Source of the DNA: Bradyrhizobium xenonodulans
Lineage (GTDB): Bacteria; Pseudomonadota; Alphaproteobacteria; Rhizobiales; Xanthobacteraceae
NCBI RefSeq assembly: GCF_027594865.1
Contig: NZ_CP089391.1
Coordinates: 3,254,501-3,318,500, forward strand
DNA: 64,000 nucleotides
Direction: 5' to 3'
Shown here: in pieces, positions 43,170 to 51,047 of the stretch
Layout: every line of letters starts with the position of its first letter
Numbering within the stretch: the stretch's first letter is position 1
Translations under genes and position numbers: made by a program
Notes under the pieces: generated by a model
Seen by the model: the letters and a program-made list of their open reading frames with translations, nothing else
Told to the model about the DNA's origin: nothing
Databases searched by the model: none

Positions 43170-45059
43170 ATGGCATTTTACGTCGTACAGTTTCTGACCG
43201 GTCTCGCCAGCGCAGCGTCGCTGTTTCTGGTGGCCTCGGGCCTGTCGATCATCTTCGGCGTGACGCGGATCGTGAATTTCGCCCATGGCGCCTTCTACAT
43301 GATCGGCGCCTACATCGCCTTCACGCTCACCGAGCGCCTGTCGGGTGCGCTCGGCTTCTGGGGCGCGATCGTGATGGCCGCGTTTGCCGTGGCCTTGATC
43401 GGAATCATCGTCGAGATGGTGCTGCTCCGCCGCATCTATCACGCGCCCGAACTGTTCCAGTTGCTCGCGACCTTCGGCCTGACCTTGATGGTCGAGGACC
43501 TCGTCGTGCTGATCTGGGGGCCTGACGATCTCGTCGGCCGCCGCGCGCCGGGCTTCAAGGGCGCCATCGACTTCTTCGGCCAGAACATTCCGAGCTATGA
43601 TCTGTTCCTGATCGTGCTCGGACCGGTCGTGCTCGGCATTCTCTGGCTATTGTTCCAGCGCACGCGCTGGGGCGTGCTGGTGCGCGCGGCGACGCAGGAC
43701 CGCGACATGGTCGCAGCGCTGGGCGTGAACCAGAAATGGCTGTTCACGTCGGTGTTCGCGGTCGGCGTCTTCCTCGCCGCCCTCGGCGGCGCGCTCCAGA
43801 TCCCGCGCGACGCCGTGCATCACGCCATGGACCTGCGCATCATCGTCGAGGTCTTCGTCGTCGTCGTGATCGGCGGCCTCGGCAGCATCGTCGGCGCCTT
43901 CGTCGCGGCCGTGCTGGTGTCCGAACTGAATGCCTTCGGCATCCTGATCTTCCCGAAGATTTCCATCATCCTGGTCTTCCTGGTGATGGCGGTCGTGCTG
44001 ATCGTCCGTCCCTGGGGCCTGTTCGGCAAGCCGGAGGCGGCCGCGCGCAAGACGCCGGGCCTCACCGTCAATCCCTGGCGGCCGCTGACGTCGAACGAGC
44101 GGCTGGCGTCGCTTGTGGTGCTCGTCATCGCGGCGACGCTGCCGCTGTTCGCCGGCAATTACCTCCTCACCGTCGGCTCGGAGATCGCGATCTTCGTGAT
44201 CTTTGCCGCCAGCCTGCACTTTCTGATGTCGGTCGGCGGGCTCGCGTCCTTCGGTCACGCCGCCTATTTCGGCCTCGGCGCTTACGGCGTTGCGTTCCTC
44301 GCCAAGATGGCGGGGCTGCCGATGATTGTATGTCTCCTGCTCGGGCCGCTGCTCGGCTGCATGGGCGCCGCCGTGTTCGGCTTCTTCGCGGTGCAGCTCT
44401 CCGGCGTCTACTTCGCGATGCTGACGTTGGCCTTTGCGCAGATCGTCTGGTCGATCGCGTTCCAGTGGGTGAGCGTAACGGGCGGCGACAACGGCATCCT
44501 CGGCGTCTGGCCGGAGAAGTGGGCGGCGAGCCCGTCGAGCTTCTATTGGCTGGCGCTGGGCGTCGCGGCGCTCGTGACGATCGCGTTGCGGGCGATGGTG
44601 TTCTCGCCCTTCGGCTATGCGCTCCGCGCGACGCGCGACTCGTTGCTGCGCACGGAAGCGATCGGTATCAACGCCAAGCGCATCCAGTGGACGGCGTTCG
44701 TGATCGCGGGAACGACGGCCGGGATCGGCGGCGCACTGTTCGCCTATCTCAAGGGCAGCGTCTTCCCTGACAATCTCGGCATCTCGCTGTCGGTCGATGC
44801 GCTGGTCATGGTGCTGCTCGGCGGTGTCGAGACGGTGTCGGGCGCGGTGATCGGCGCCATCGTCTACAAGGCTCTGAACATCTGGCTGGTCAGCCAGACC
44901 GATTTGTCGAAGCTCGTGCTCGGCGGCTTCATCGTGCTGATCGTCGTCGTCTTCCCCAAGGGCATCGTCGGCATGCTGGAGATGCTGGCGCAGCGCCGCA
45001 GGAAGGCATCGCCGCCGGGATCCCCCCTGCTTGCCAAGCCGATCGAGTCCGCCGAATGA
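43170..45059 (+). CDS. Fused LivH-LivM branched-chain-type ABC permease
   Basis: A 629-residue fusion of the two membrane subunits that are normally separate. Residues about 1-295 form the LivH part (start FLTGLASAASLFLVASGLS and FGVTRIVNFAHG); about 310-610 form the LivM part (LHFLMSVGGLASFGHAAYF). A hydrophilic linker of about 20 residues joins them. The ATG follows livK by 150 bases, with the repeat in between. The stop overlaps livG by four bases. Confidence 0.9.
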   Translation: MAFYVVQFLTGLASAASLFLVASGLSIIFGVTRIVNFAHGAFYMIGAYIAFTLTERLSGALGFWGAIVMAAFAVALIGIIVEMVLLRRIYHAPELFQLLATFGLTLMVEDLVVLIWGPDDLVGRRAPGFKGAIDFFGQNIPSYDLFLIVLGPVVLGILWLLFQRTRWGVLVRAATQDRDMVAALGVNQKWLFTSVFAVGVFLAALGGALQIPRDAVHHAMDLRIIVEVFVVVVIGGLGSIVGAFVAAVLVSELNAFGILIFPKISIILVFLVMAVVLIVRPWGLFGKPEAAARKTPGLTVNPWRPLTSNERLASLVVLVIAATLPLFAGNYLLTVGSEIAIFVIFAASLHFLMSVGGLASFGHAAYFGLGAYGVAFLAKMAGLPMIVCLLLGPLLGCMGAAVFGFFAVQLSGVYFAMLTLAFAQIVWSIAFQWVSVTGGDNGILGVWPEKWAASPSSFYWLALGVAALVTIALRAMVFSPFGYALRATRDSLLRTEAIGINAKRIQWTAFVIAGTTAGIGGALFAYLKGSVFPDNLGISLSVDALVMVLLGGVETVSGAVIGAIVYKALNIWLVSQTDLSKLVLGGFIVLIVVVFPKGIVGMLEMLAQRRRKASPPGSPLLAKPIESAE

Positions 45060-45847
45060 GCGTTGCACCCCCACTTCTCGCGGTCGAAGGCCTGACCAAA
45101 TCCTATGGCGGCATCCATGCCGTGCGCGGTGTCTCGTTCTCGCTGCGCGCTGGCGAAATCCTGGCGCTGATCGGACCGAACGGCGCGGGCAAGAGCACCT
45201 GCTTCGACATGCTCAACGGCCAGAACAAGCCGGATACCGGCCACGTGCGTTTGGCGGGCGAGGAAATCACCGGCAAGAAGCCGCGCGAGGTCTGGCGGAT
45301 GGGCGTGGGCCGTACCTTCCAGATCACCGCGACCTTTGCGACCATGACGGTGCGCGAGAACGTGCAGGTCGCGCTGATCTCGCACGGCAAGCAGCTGTTC
45401 AATGTCTTCGGCTCGGCGCCGAATTTCGACCGTGGCGAGGCGGGGCGGCTGCTCGAACTGGTCGGCATGGGCGGCTACGCGGATCGCCCCTGCGGAGAGC
45501 TCGCCTATGGCGACCTCAAGCGGCTTGAGCTTGCGGTGGCGCTCGCCAACCAGCCGAAGCTGCTGCTGATGGATGAGCCGACCGCCGGCATGGCGCCGCG
45601 CGAGCGCGTCGACCTGATGCGATTGACCGCGCAGATCGCACGGGAGAAATCGATCGGCGTGCTCTTCACCGAGCACGACATGGACGTGGTGTTCGAGCAT
45701 GCCGACCGCATCATCGTGCTCAATCGCGGCACGCTGATCGCCGAGGGCTCGCCAGCCGAGGTGCGCGGCAATGCGCAGGTGCAGGCGGTCTATCTCGGCG
45801 AGGGCCTGGTCTACGATGCCCGCCACCGCGAGGGGGCATCGACATGA
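45056..45847 (+). CDS. ABC transporter ATP-binding protein (LivG type)
   Basis: A 263-residue ATPase. Walker A GPNGAGKST (about residues 41-49), signature LAYGDLKRLE in place of LSGGQ, Walker B LLLMDEPTAGM. The C-terminal GEGLVYDA tail is usual for LivG. Overlaps both neighbours by four bases, so translation of the ABC genes is coupled. Confidence 0.92.
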   Translation: MSVAPPLLAVEGLTKSYGGIHAVRGVSFSLRAGEILALIGPNGAGKSTCFDMLNGQNKPDTGHVRLAGEEITGKKPREVWRMGVGRTFQITATFATMTVRENVQVALISHGKQLFNVFGSAPNFDRGEAGRLLELVGMGGYADRPCGELAYGDLKRLELAVALANQPKLLLMDEPTAGMAPRERVDLMRLTAQIAREKSIGVLFTEHDMDVVFEHADRIIVLNRGTLIAEGSPAEVRGNAQVQAVYLGEGLVYDARHREGAST

Positions 45848-46548
45848 AGCTGACCGTCGAGGGGCTCAACAGCCATTACGGCCCGGCGCACATCCTGTTC
45901 GACATCGGCTTCGAGGTCGGCGAGGGCGAGGTGGTCGCGCTGCTCGGGCGCAACGGCGCTGGCAAGTCGACGACGTTCCGCTCGATCGTCGGCCTCGTCG
46001 CGCAAAGAACCGGCCGCATCCTATTCGAGGGCAAGGACGTCTCGATGCGTCCGACCCACGAGATCGTGCGCGAGGGCCTCGGCTATGTGCCGGAGGAGCG
46101 GCGCATCTTCACGGATCTCACGGTGGAGGAGAATCTCGAGGTCGGCCGCCAGCCGAAGCGCGCGAATGCGCCGCACTGGACGCGCGAAAAACTGTTCGCG
46201 TTGTTTCCAAACCTTGGCGAAATGAAAAATCGGCCGGGTGGCCGCATGAGCGGCGGCGAGCAGCAGATGCTCACCATCGCGCGCACGCTGATGGGCAATC
46301 CGTCGCTGGTTCTGCTGGACGAGCCTTCGGAAGGCCTGTCGCCCAAAATAGTGGAGCAGATGGTCGAAGCCATCCTGACCATGAAGAAGGAAGGCGTCAG
46401 CATCGTCGTCTCCGAGCAGAATCTGCACTTTGCGCGGCTGATCTCCGATCGCGCCTATATCATCGAGCGCGGCCGCATCTGTTTCGGCGGCACCATGGCC
46501 GAGCTCGATGCGCGTCCGGATATCCGCGACGCGCACTTGTCGTTGTGA
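45844..46548 (+). CDS. ABC transporter ATP-binding protein (LivF type)
   Basis: A 234-residue ATPase. Walker A GRNGAGKSTT (about residues 37-46), signature MSGGEQQM, Walker B LVLLDEPSEGLSP. It completes the importer binding protein-permease-ATPase set. The MarR gene starts 25 bases after its stop. Confidence 0.92.
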   Translation: MKLTVEGLNSHYGPAHILFDIGFEVGEGEVVALLGRNGAGKSTTFRSIVGLVAQRTGRILFEGKDVSMRPTHEIVREGLGYVPEERRIFTDLTVEENLEVGRQPKRANAPHWTREKLFALFPNLGEMKNRPGGRMSGGEQQMLTIARTLMGNPSLVLLDEPSEGLSPKIVEQMVEAILTMKKEGVSIVVSEQNLHFARLISDRAYIIERGRICFGGTMAELDARPDIRDAHLSL

Positions 46549-46573
46549 CAGCAAAGGGAAGGGCAGCGAGCGG

Positions 46574-47029
46574 ATGGCGAGAAGCGTCGCGGCGAAGAAG
46601 AGCGTCAAGCCGTCCAAATCGTCTTACGTGCTCGACGAGCAGGTCGGATTCATCCTGCGCCAGGTCTGGCAGCGCCACAGCGCAATCTTCTCCCGCGACA
46701 TCGGCACCAACATCACGCCGACGCAATGGGCGGCGCTGTCGAAGCTCGCCGAGGCCGGGCCATGCTCGCAGAACCAGCTCGGGCGGCTGACGGCGATGGA
46801 CGTCGCGACCATCAAGGGCGTGATCGATCGCCTGACGGCGCGCGGCCTGACCGAGACCAGCCAGGATCCCGAGGACGGACGGCGGCTGCTGGTCAGCCTG
46901 ACGCGCGCCGGACAGCAGCTCGCGGAGAAGGTCGCGCCGAACGCGCTTGCCATCACCCGTGAGACGCTGGCGCCGCTCGACGCCAAGGAGCGCGAGACGC
47001 TGATGGCGCTGTTGAACAAGCTGCGGTGA
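46574..47029 (+). CDS. MarR family regulator, probable repressor of the nicotinate genes
   Basis: A 151-residue winged-helix regulator. The basic N-terminal tail (MARSVAAKKSVKPSKSS) is followed by the MarR core with DNA-recognition helix GRLTAMDVATIKGVIDRL and wing DPEDGRRLLVSLT. As the only regulator in the locus and last gene of the hnr-ABC operon, it probably binds the palindromes upstream of nicA, hnr and ena and represses its own operon until an aromatic ligand arrives; this is analogous to NicR of P. putida but not shown. Start from ATG at 46574. Confidence 0.85.
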   Translation: MARSVAAKKSVKPSKSSYVLDEQVGFILRQVWQRHSAIFSRDIGTNITPTQWAALSKLAEAGPCSQNQLGRLTAMDVATIKGVIDRLTARGLTETSQDPEDGRRLLVSLTRAGQQLAEKVAPNALAITRETLAPLDAKERETLMALLNKLR

Positions 47030-47052
47030 AGGTGTCGTAGTGACGTAGTCTC

Positions 47053-47141
47053 GTAGGGTGGGCAAAGCGAAGCGTGCCCACCATTTCTCTCAATCAGGAA
47101 AAAATCGTGGGCACGGCGCTTCGCGCCTTTGCCCACCCTAC
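47053..47141. repeat. Inverted intergenic repeat (GTAGGGTGGGC...GCCCACCCTAC family)
   Basis: Arms GTAGGGTGGGCAAAGCG and CGCCTTTGCCCACCCTAC with inner CGTGCCCAC / GTGGGCACG form a long hairpin. A fourth repeat family of the window. It lies between the MarR gene and a small secreted protein and probably ends the nicotinate transcript. Confidence 0.8.
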
Positions 47142-47206
47142 GGCAGTTGAACAAGCTGCGGGGACTGGCGACTAATCTCGATGAGGGGCTTATCGAGGTT
47201 TACGTC

Positions 47207-47596
47207 ATGAGAGCGGCGACGCGGGTTGCGATGTTTCTGAGTCTCGGCGTGGCACTGGCAAGCCAGTGCGCTCCCGCCTCGGCGGCGCAGGCCTACGAGG
47301 GCTTCTGGGCGTCCAGCAAAAAGGACTGCCGCGACGACGACAGCCCCAACCGGATGAGCATCGAAGGCGGCAATCGCCTGTACTGGTACGAGACGCGGTG
47401 CCGCGCCAGCGAGATCACCGCGGACGGCAAGCTCGGCTGGAAAATGAAGCTCGCCTGCGAAGGTGAGGGCGAGAAGTTTCGCTCCAATCCGCGCATCTCC
47501 ATCGCTGCCGATGGCAGACTGGTGATGGACAACGGCCCGGTCGGGCAGGCCAAGCGCCAGACCTATGTGCGTTGTGAGATCGCGAAGAAGCGCTGA
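47207..47596 (+). CDS. Small secreted protein of unknown function
   Basis: A 129-residue protein with a signal peptide (MRAATRVAMFLSLGVALAS, cleavage near PASA). The mature part has six cysteines in total, starting AYEGFWASSKKDCRDDDS, with a WYETRC and two late Cys, suggesting disulfides in the periplasm. It is unrelated to the flanking nicotinate genes and may be an insertion into the locus. Start from ATG at 47207. Confidence 0.65.
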   Translation: MRAATRVAMFLSLGVALASQCAPASAAQAYEGFWASSKKDCRDDDSPNRMSIEGGNRLYWYETRCRASEITADGKLGWKMKLACEGEGEKFRSNPRISIAADGRLVMDNGPVGQAKRQTYVRCEIAKKR

Positions 47597-47600
47597 TCCC

Positions 47601-48284
47601 TTACGACTTTCCCGGCCATTTGGCGCGATAGCGGATTTCGCTGCCGTCAGCGAGCCGCCGCCAAGTCCCGAACTCCGGCGCATGCGGCGCCCGGGCGCTC
47701 AGATCGATCGGATAGAGCCGGCCCGGCTGACCTTGAATGTTGACGCCGAGCTGCCGGTGCGAGGTGCGAAACGCGAGCTCGACCTCGCCCGCGATGACGT
47801 ACTGGTCGCCGTCGCGATGGAAGCCGGCCGGTGTCATTTCGCCCGGCATGGTGTTGAGATCGGTCTGCAATTCGATGCTGATGCCTTGCGCCGGCACCGT
47901 CGCGCCGGGCGGAAAACGAACCTCGAACACGAGCAGGGGATTGGCGCCGTTCCGGTTGAGCCAGGGCGTGGCGGTTGCATAGGCGTAGGCGATGTAGATG
48001 CCGAGACCGGTGACGCAGAGCAGGGCGACCACGCCGAGCGACTTCAGGCTGTTGCGCGCGAGGCCGCCATTGTTTGCCTCCTGGCCTGAACGCGTCACTA
48101 GCCAGCTGGCAAGCACCGCGCCGGCGATCGCGCCGATGGGGGAGTAGACGAACAATCCCAACAGACCCGATGTGATCGGGTCCGCCCGGTTGCCGAAATC
48201 GAGCAGGGAGAACAGCACGAAGATCGCGACATAGCCCGCCACGGCGCCGGCAACGCCAGCGGCTATTCGCGATGAGTTTTTCAT
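47601..48284 (-). CDS. Membrane-anchored protein of unknown function
   Basis: A 227-residue protein starting MKNSSRIAAGVAGAVAGYVAIFVLF with three or four N-terminal hydrophobic segments (to about residue 110), then a beta-rich soluble domain (VFEVRFPPGATVPAQGISIELQT, then VIAGEVELAFRTSHRQL). The ATG at 48284 has GAGGGGG upstream. No known family recognised. Convergent with the previous gene, four bases apart. Confidence 0.6.
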   Translation of the reverse strand: MKNSSRIAAGVAGAVAGYVAIFVLFSLLDFGNRADPITSGLLGLFVYSPIGAIAGAVLASWLVTRSGQEANNGGLARNSLKSLGVVALLCVTGLGIYIAYAYATATPWLNRNGANPLLVFEVRFPPGATVPAQGISIELQTDLNTMPGEMTPAGFHRDGDQYVIAGEVELAFRTSHRQLGVNIQGQPGRLYPIDLSARAPHAPEFGTWRRLADGSEIRYRAKWPGKS

Positions 48285-48407
48285 GCCCCCTCGATGGTCC
48301 AGCAATGAACTGCCGCCGCCGAGGGCTGCCTGCGTTAGACGCAGCAGGCAGGAGACTTGTTCAACGCCTTCGAGAGACGACGCGGAGCGGGGGCCGCTCC
48401 GGCTGCG

Positions 48408-49604
48408 TCACTTCGCCACCACCTCCGGCACCCGGCCTGCGGGCGGGGTGTTGCGGCTGCGCTGGGTACGCACGATGCCGTCGATGATGGTCATGCCGAT
48501 GCCCGGGAGGTCGCCGAGCTGGACGCTCTCCAGGATGGTCTTGCCGGGCGAGTGCTGCGCCTTGTCCATGATGACGAAGTCGGCGGAGCGGCCGACTTCA
48601 ATGAGGCCGCAGTCGAGCTGCCGCATCCGCGCGGTGTTGCCGGTGGCGAGACAGAAGGCGAGTTCGGCTGGGAGGTCGCCGAGCGAGGACAGCATCGAGA
48701 CCATGCGCAGAATGCCGAGCGGCTGCACGCCGGAGCCGGCCGGCGCGTCGGTGCCGAGGATGACCCGGTGCAGGTCGTTCATCTCGCGCGCGATGCGTAG
48801 CGTGAACAAAGCCGAGCGCTCATTGCCGTTGTGCACGATCTCGAGGCCGCGCTTGCAACCCTCGCAGATGCAGCGGATCTGGTCGTCGGGCAGCGCGGTG
48901 TGGCCGCCATTGATGTGGCCGACCACGTCGGTGTCGGCCTCCAGCACCACGTCCTTGTCGATCAGGCCGGAGCCGGGGATCGAAGGGCCGCCGGTGTGAA
49001 TCGTGCTCTGGATGCCGTATTTGCGCGCCCAGCCGACCATCCTGCGCGCTGTCGGACCGTCCTTGACGCCGCCGAGGCCGACCTCGCCGAGCAGCTTGAC
49101 GCCGGCCGCGGCCAATTCCTTGAAATCCTCCTCGACCATCTCGCACTCGATCACCGGCGCGCCGGCGTGAACCTTCACGCCGCCCGGACGCAGATTCCAG
49201 AACGCGCGCTGGGCGAAGATCGCCATCGCCTTCAGCCCCACGACGTCGCGGGGCCGCCCGGGCATGTGGACTTCGCCGGCCGAGATCATCGTGGTGACGC
49301 CGCCGTGAAGGTTGCTGTCGATCCAGCCGATCTGGTTCTGGCGGGGTGTCCAGTCGCCGGCGACAGGGTGGACATGGCTGTCGATCAGGCCGGGTGCCAC
49401 CGTGGTGCCGTTGGCCTCGACGATGGTGGTCGCGCCTTCGGTGTCGAGGTCCTTGAAACTTCCGATGGCGGTGATCTTGCCGTTCTCGGCGACGATGGTG
49501 TCGCCGTCCAAGATCGGCTTTTCCAGGGCGCCGGACAGGATCAGGCCGATATTCCGGACCACGAGCTTCGAGGGTCCGGTGGCCTGGGGTGCGTCATGCG
49601 CCAT
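48408..49604 (-). CDS. ena: Enamidase-like amidohydrolase (1,4,5,6-tetrahydro-6-oxonicotinate hydrolase)
   Basis: A 398-residue amidohydrolase. Metal ligands fit His77 and His79 (DSHVHP), a Glu in GEVGLGG, His in STIHTGG, His in VGHINGG and Asp in LGTDAPAG. Long identical stretches to the clostridial enamidase are recognisable from memory: PRQ near residue 87, LHGGVTTMISAG, PGRPRD and SRNTPPA near the C-terminus. That enzyme opens the reduced ring to 2-formylglutarate. It is divergent from fpr, with shared operators in between. Confidence 0.85.
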   Translation of the reverse strand: MAHDAPQATGPSKLVVRNIGLILSGALEKPILDGDTIVAENGKITAIGSFKDLDTEGATTIVEANGTTVAPGLIDSHVHPVAGDWTPRQNQIGWIDSNLHGGVTTMISAGEVHMPGRPRDVVGLKAMAIFAQRAFWNLRPGGVKVHAGAPVIECEMVEEDFKELAAAGVKLLGEVGLGGVKDGPTARRMVGWARKYGIQSTIHTGGPSIPGSGLIDKDVVLEADTDVVGHINGGHTALPDDQIRCICEGCKRGLEIVHNGNERSALFTLRIAREMNDLHRVILGTDAPAGSGVQPLGILRMVSMLSSLGDLPAELAFCLATGNTARMRQLDCGLIEVGRSADFVIMDKAQHSPGKTILESVQLGDLPGIGMTIIDGIVRTQRSRNTPPAGRVPEVVAK

Positions 49605-49679
49605 GGAAGGGGCTCCTTATTCGTAACTGCAACGCTCGCGATCTTGGGCAGCCTTGACCCCGGGAGCAAGCAGGATTAT

Positions 49680-49708
49680 TCATTAGTACACGAATGATCG
49701 TGTACAAA
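49680..49708. promoter_or_regulatory. Double palindromic operator between ena and fpr
   Basis: Two overlapping sites are visible: TCATTAGTACACGAATGA (49680-49697) and the perfect palindrome GTACACGAATGATCGTGTAC (49686-49705, eight-base arms). Both contain the 12-base core TTNGTAYACRAW: TTAGTACACGAA at 49683-49694 and, on the other strand, TTTGTACACGAT at 49697-49708. They match the hnr and nicA sites and would control both directions. Confidence 0.65.
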
Positions 49709-49761
49709 CGACGCATAGCTGCCCGCCTCGGAACCGCAATTGACGCGACAGGGAAGGTGAG

Positions 49762-50535
49762 ATGAGCAATTTCAACCAGGAAAGCGTTTTGAGCGTCCAC
49801 CACTGGACCGACACGCTGTTCTCCTTCAAGACCACGCGCAGCCCGACCTTCCGTTTCCGCAACGGCGAGTTCACCATGATCGGGCTCAAGGTCGGCGAGA
49901 AGCCGCTGCTGCGGGCCTACAGCGTCGCCAGCGCCAATTACGAGGACACGCTGGAGTTCTTCTCGATCAAGGTGCCGGACGGTCCGCTCACCTCGCGCCT
50001 CCAGCATTTGCAGGAAGGCGACGAGATCATCGTCAGCCGCAAGGCCACCGGCACGCTGGTGATCGACAATCTGGAGGAGGGGCGCAACCTCTACCTCATC
50101 GGCACCGGCACGGGCCTCGCGCCGTTCCTGAGCGTGATCAAGGACCCCGAGACCTACGAGCGGTTCGAGAAGGTGGTGCTCCTGCACGGCTGCCGTCACG
50201 TCAAGGAGCTCGCCTATGGCGAGATGATCACCGAGACGCTGCCGAAGGACGAGCTGATCGGCGAGTACATCCGCGAGCAGCTGATCTATTACCCGACCGT
50301 GACCCGCGATCCTTTCCGCAACCGCGGCCGCATCACCGATCTCATCACCTCAGGCAAGCTGTTTGCCGATATCGGTCTGCCGGGCCTGGAAGCCGCCCAT
50401 GACCGCGTCATGATCTGCGGCAGCCCGGCGCTGGTCGCGGACACCCGCCTGCTCCTGGGCGAGCGGGGCTTTGTCGAAGGCAACCACGGCGAGCCGGCCC
50501 AGTTCGTGGTCGAAAAGGCCTTCGCGGAACGCTAG
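49762..50535 (+). CDS. fpr: Ferredoxin-NADP reductase
   Basis: A 257-residue FAD enzyme of the bacterial Fpr subclass. FAD-binding RAYSVAS (about residues 51-57), NADP-binding GTGTGLAPFLS (about 114-124), and the C-terminus VEKAFAER, typical for the group. It moves electrons between NADPH and ferredoxin or flavodoxin. Next to ena and under the same operator, it may supply reduced ferredoxin to the 6-hydroxynicotinate reductase; fpr genes also have general roles in oxidative stress. Confidence 0.92.
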   Translation: MSNFNQESVLSVHHWTDTLFSFKTTRSPTFRFRNGEFTMIGLKVGEKPLLRAYSVASANYEDTLEFFSIKVPDGPLTSRLQHLQEGDEIIVSRKATGTLVIDNLEEGRNLYLIGTGTGLAPFLSVIKDPETYERFEKVVLLHGCRHVKELAYGEMITETLPKDELIGEYIREQLIYYPTVTRDPFRNRGRITDLITSGKLFADIGLPGLEAAHDRVMICGSPALVADTRLLLGERGFVEGNHGEPAQFVVEKAFAER

Positions 50536-50641
50536 GTCCAGAATTCCTGCCCAATAACACCGCATTTTCGCCGTCTGGCGCCCGTTGCGGCGCCGATTCG
50601 GCGCTTGATACTATGTGGGAGCGAATCAGCGGAGTTCCCAC

Positions 50642-50962
50642 ATGGTTGCGGACAGCGACAGCAACATCGCCTGGCACCGGGTCCAGTTGAAGAAGAACCG
50701 CGCCGAGTTGAAGGCGCTGGAGACCGCGCGCTTCACGATGGGCGAGATCGCGTCCTCGAAGCGGAACGGCCAGACCCAGAAGGCGGTGGTGGAACTAAAG
50801 CGCAAGATCGCGCAGTCCGAGCGGGTGATCGCCGATCACGACAAGCGCACGCGCCGTCCGCTGGGCACTGACATGCAGAGCCTCAGCAACGGCAGCTGGA
50901 GCCATTGGGACTCCTATACGCAGCAGCGCAAGACCGGCCAGCGGCCGCCCGGGCGCGGCTGA
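50642..50962 (+). CDS. Small helical protein of unknown function
   Basis: A 106-residue hydrophilic protein. Residues about 15-70 have heptads of Leu/Ile/Val typical of a coiled coil (RVQLKKNRAELKALETA, AVVELKRKIAQSERVIADHD), followed by a Ser/Gly/Gln-rich tail. ATG at 50642. Role unknown; may be a scaffold or a small DNA-associated protein. Confidence 0.6.
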   Translation: MVADSDSNIAWHRVQLKKNRAELKALETARFTMGEIASSKRNGQTQKAVVELKRKIAQSERVIADHDKRTRRPLGTDMQSLSNGSWSHWDSYTQQRKTGQRPPGRG

Positions 50963-51047
50963 TATTTCGGAACGAGAGTTCCGGGCCTTGCGTGGCGCAT
51001 CCCGCATCCCATCTGGTTGAGGCGCCACCAACCCTTTCGGTGATCCC

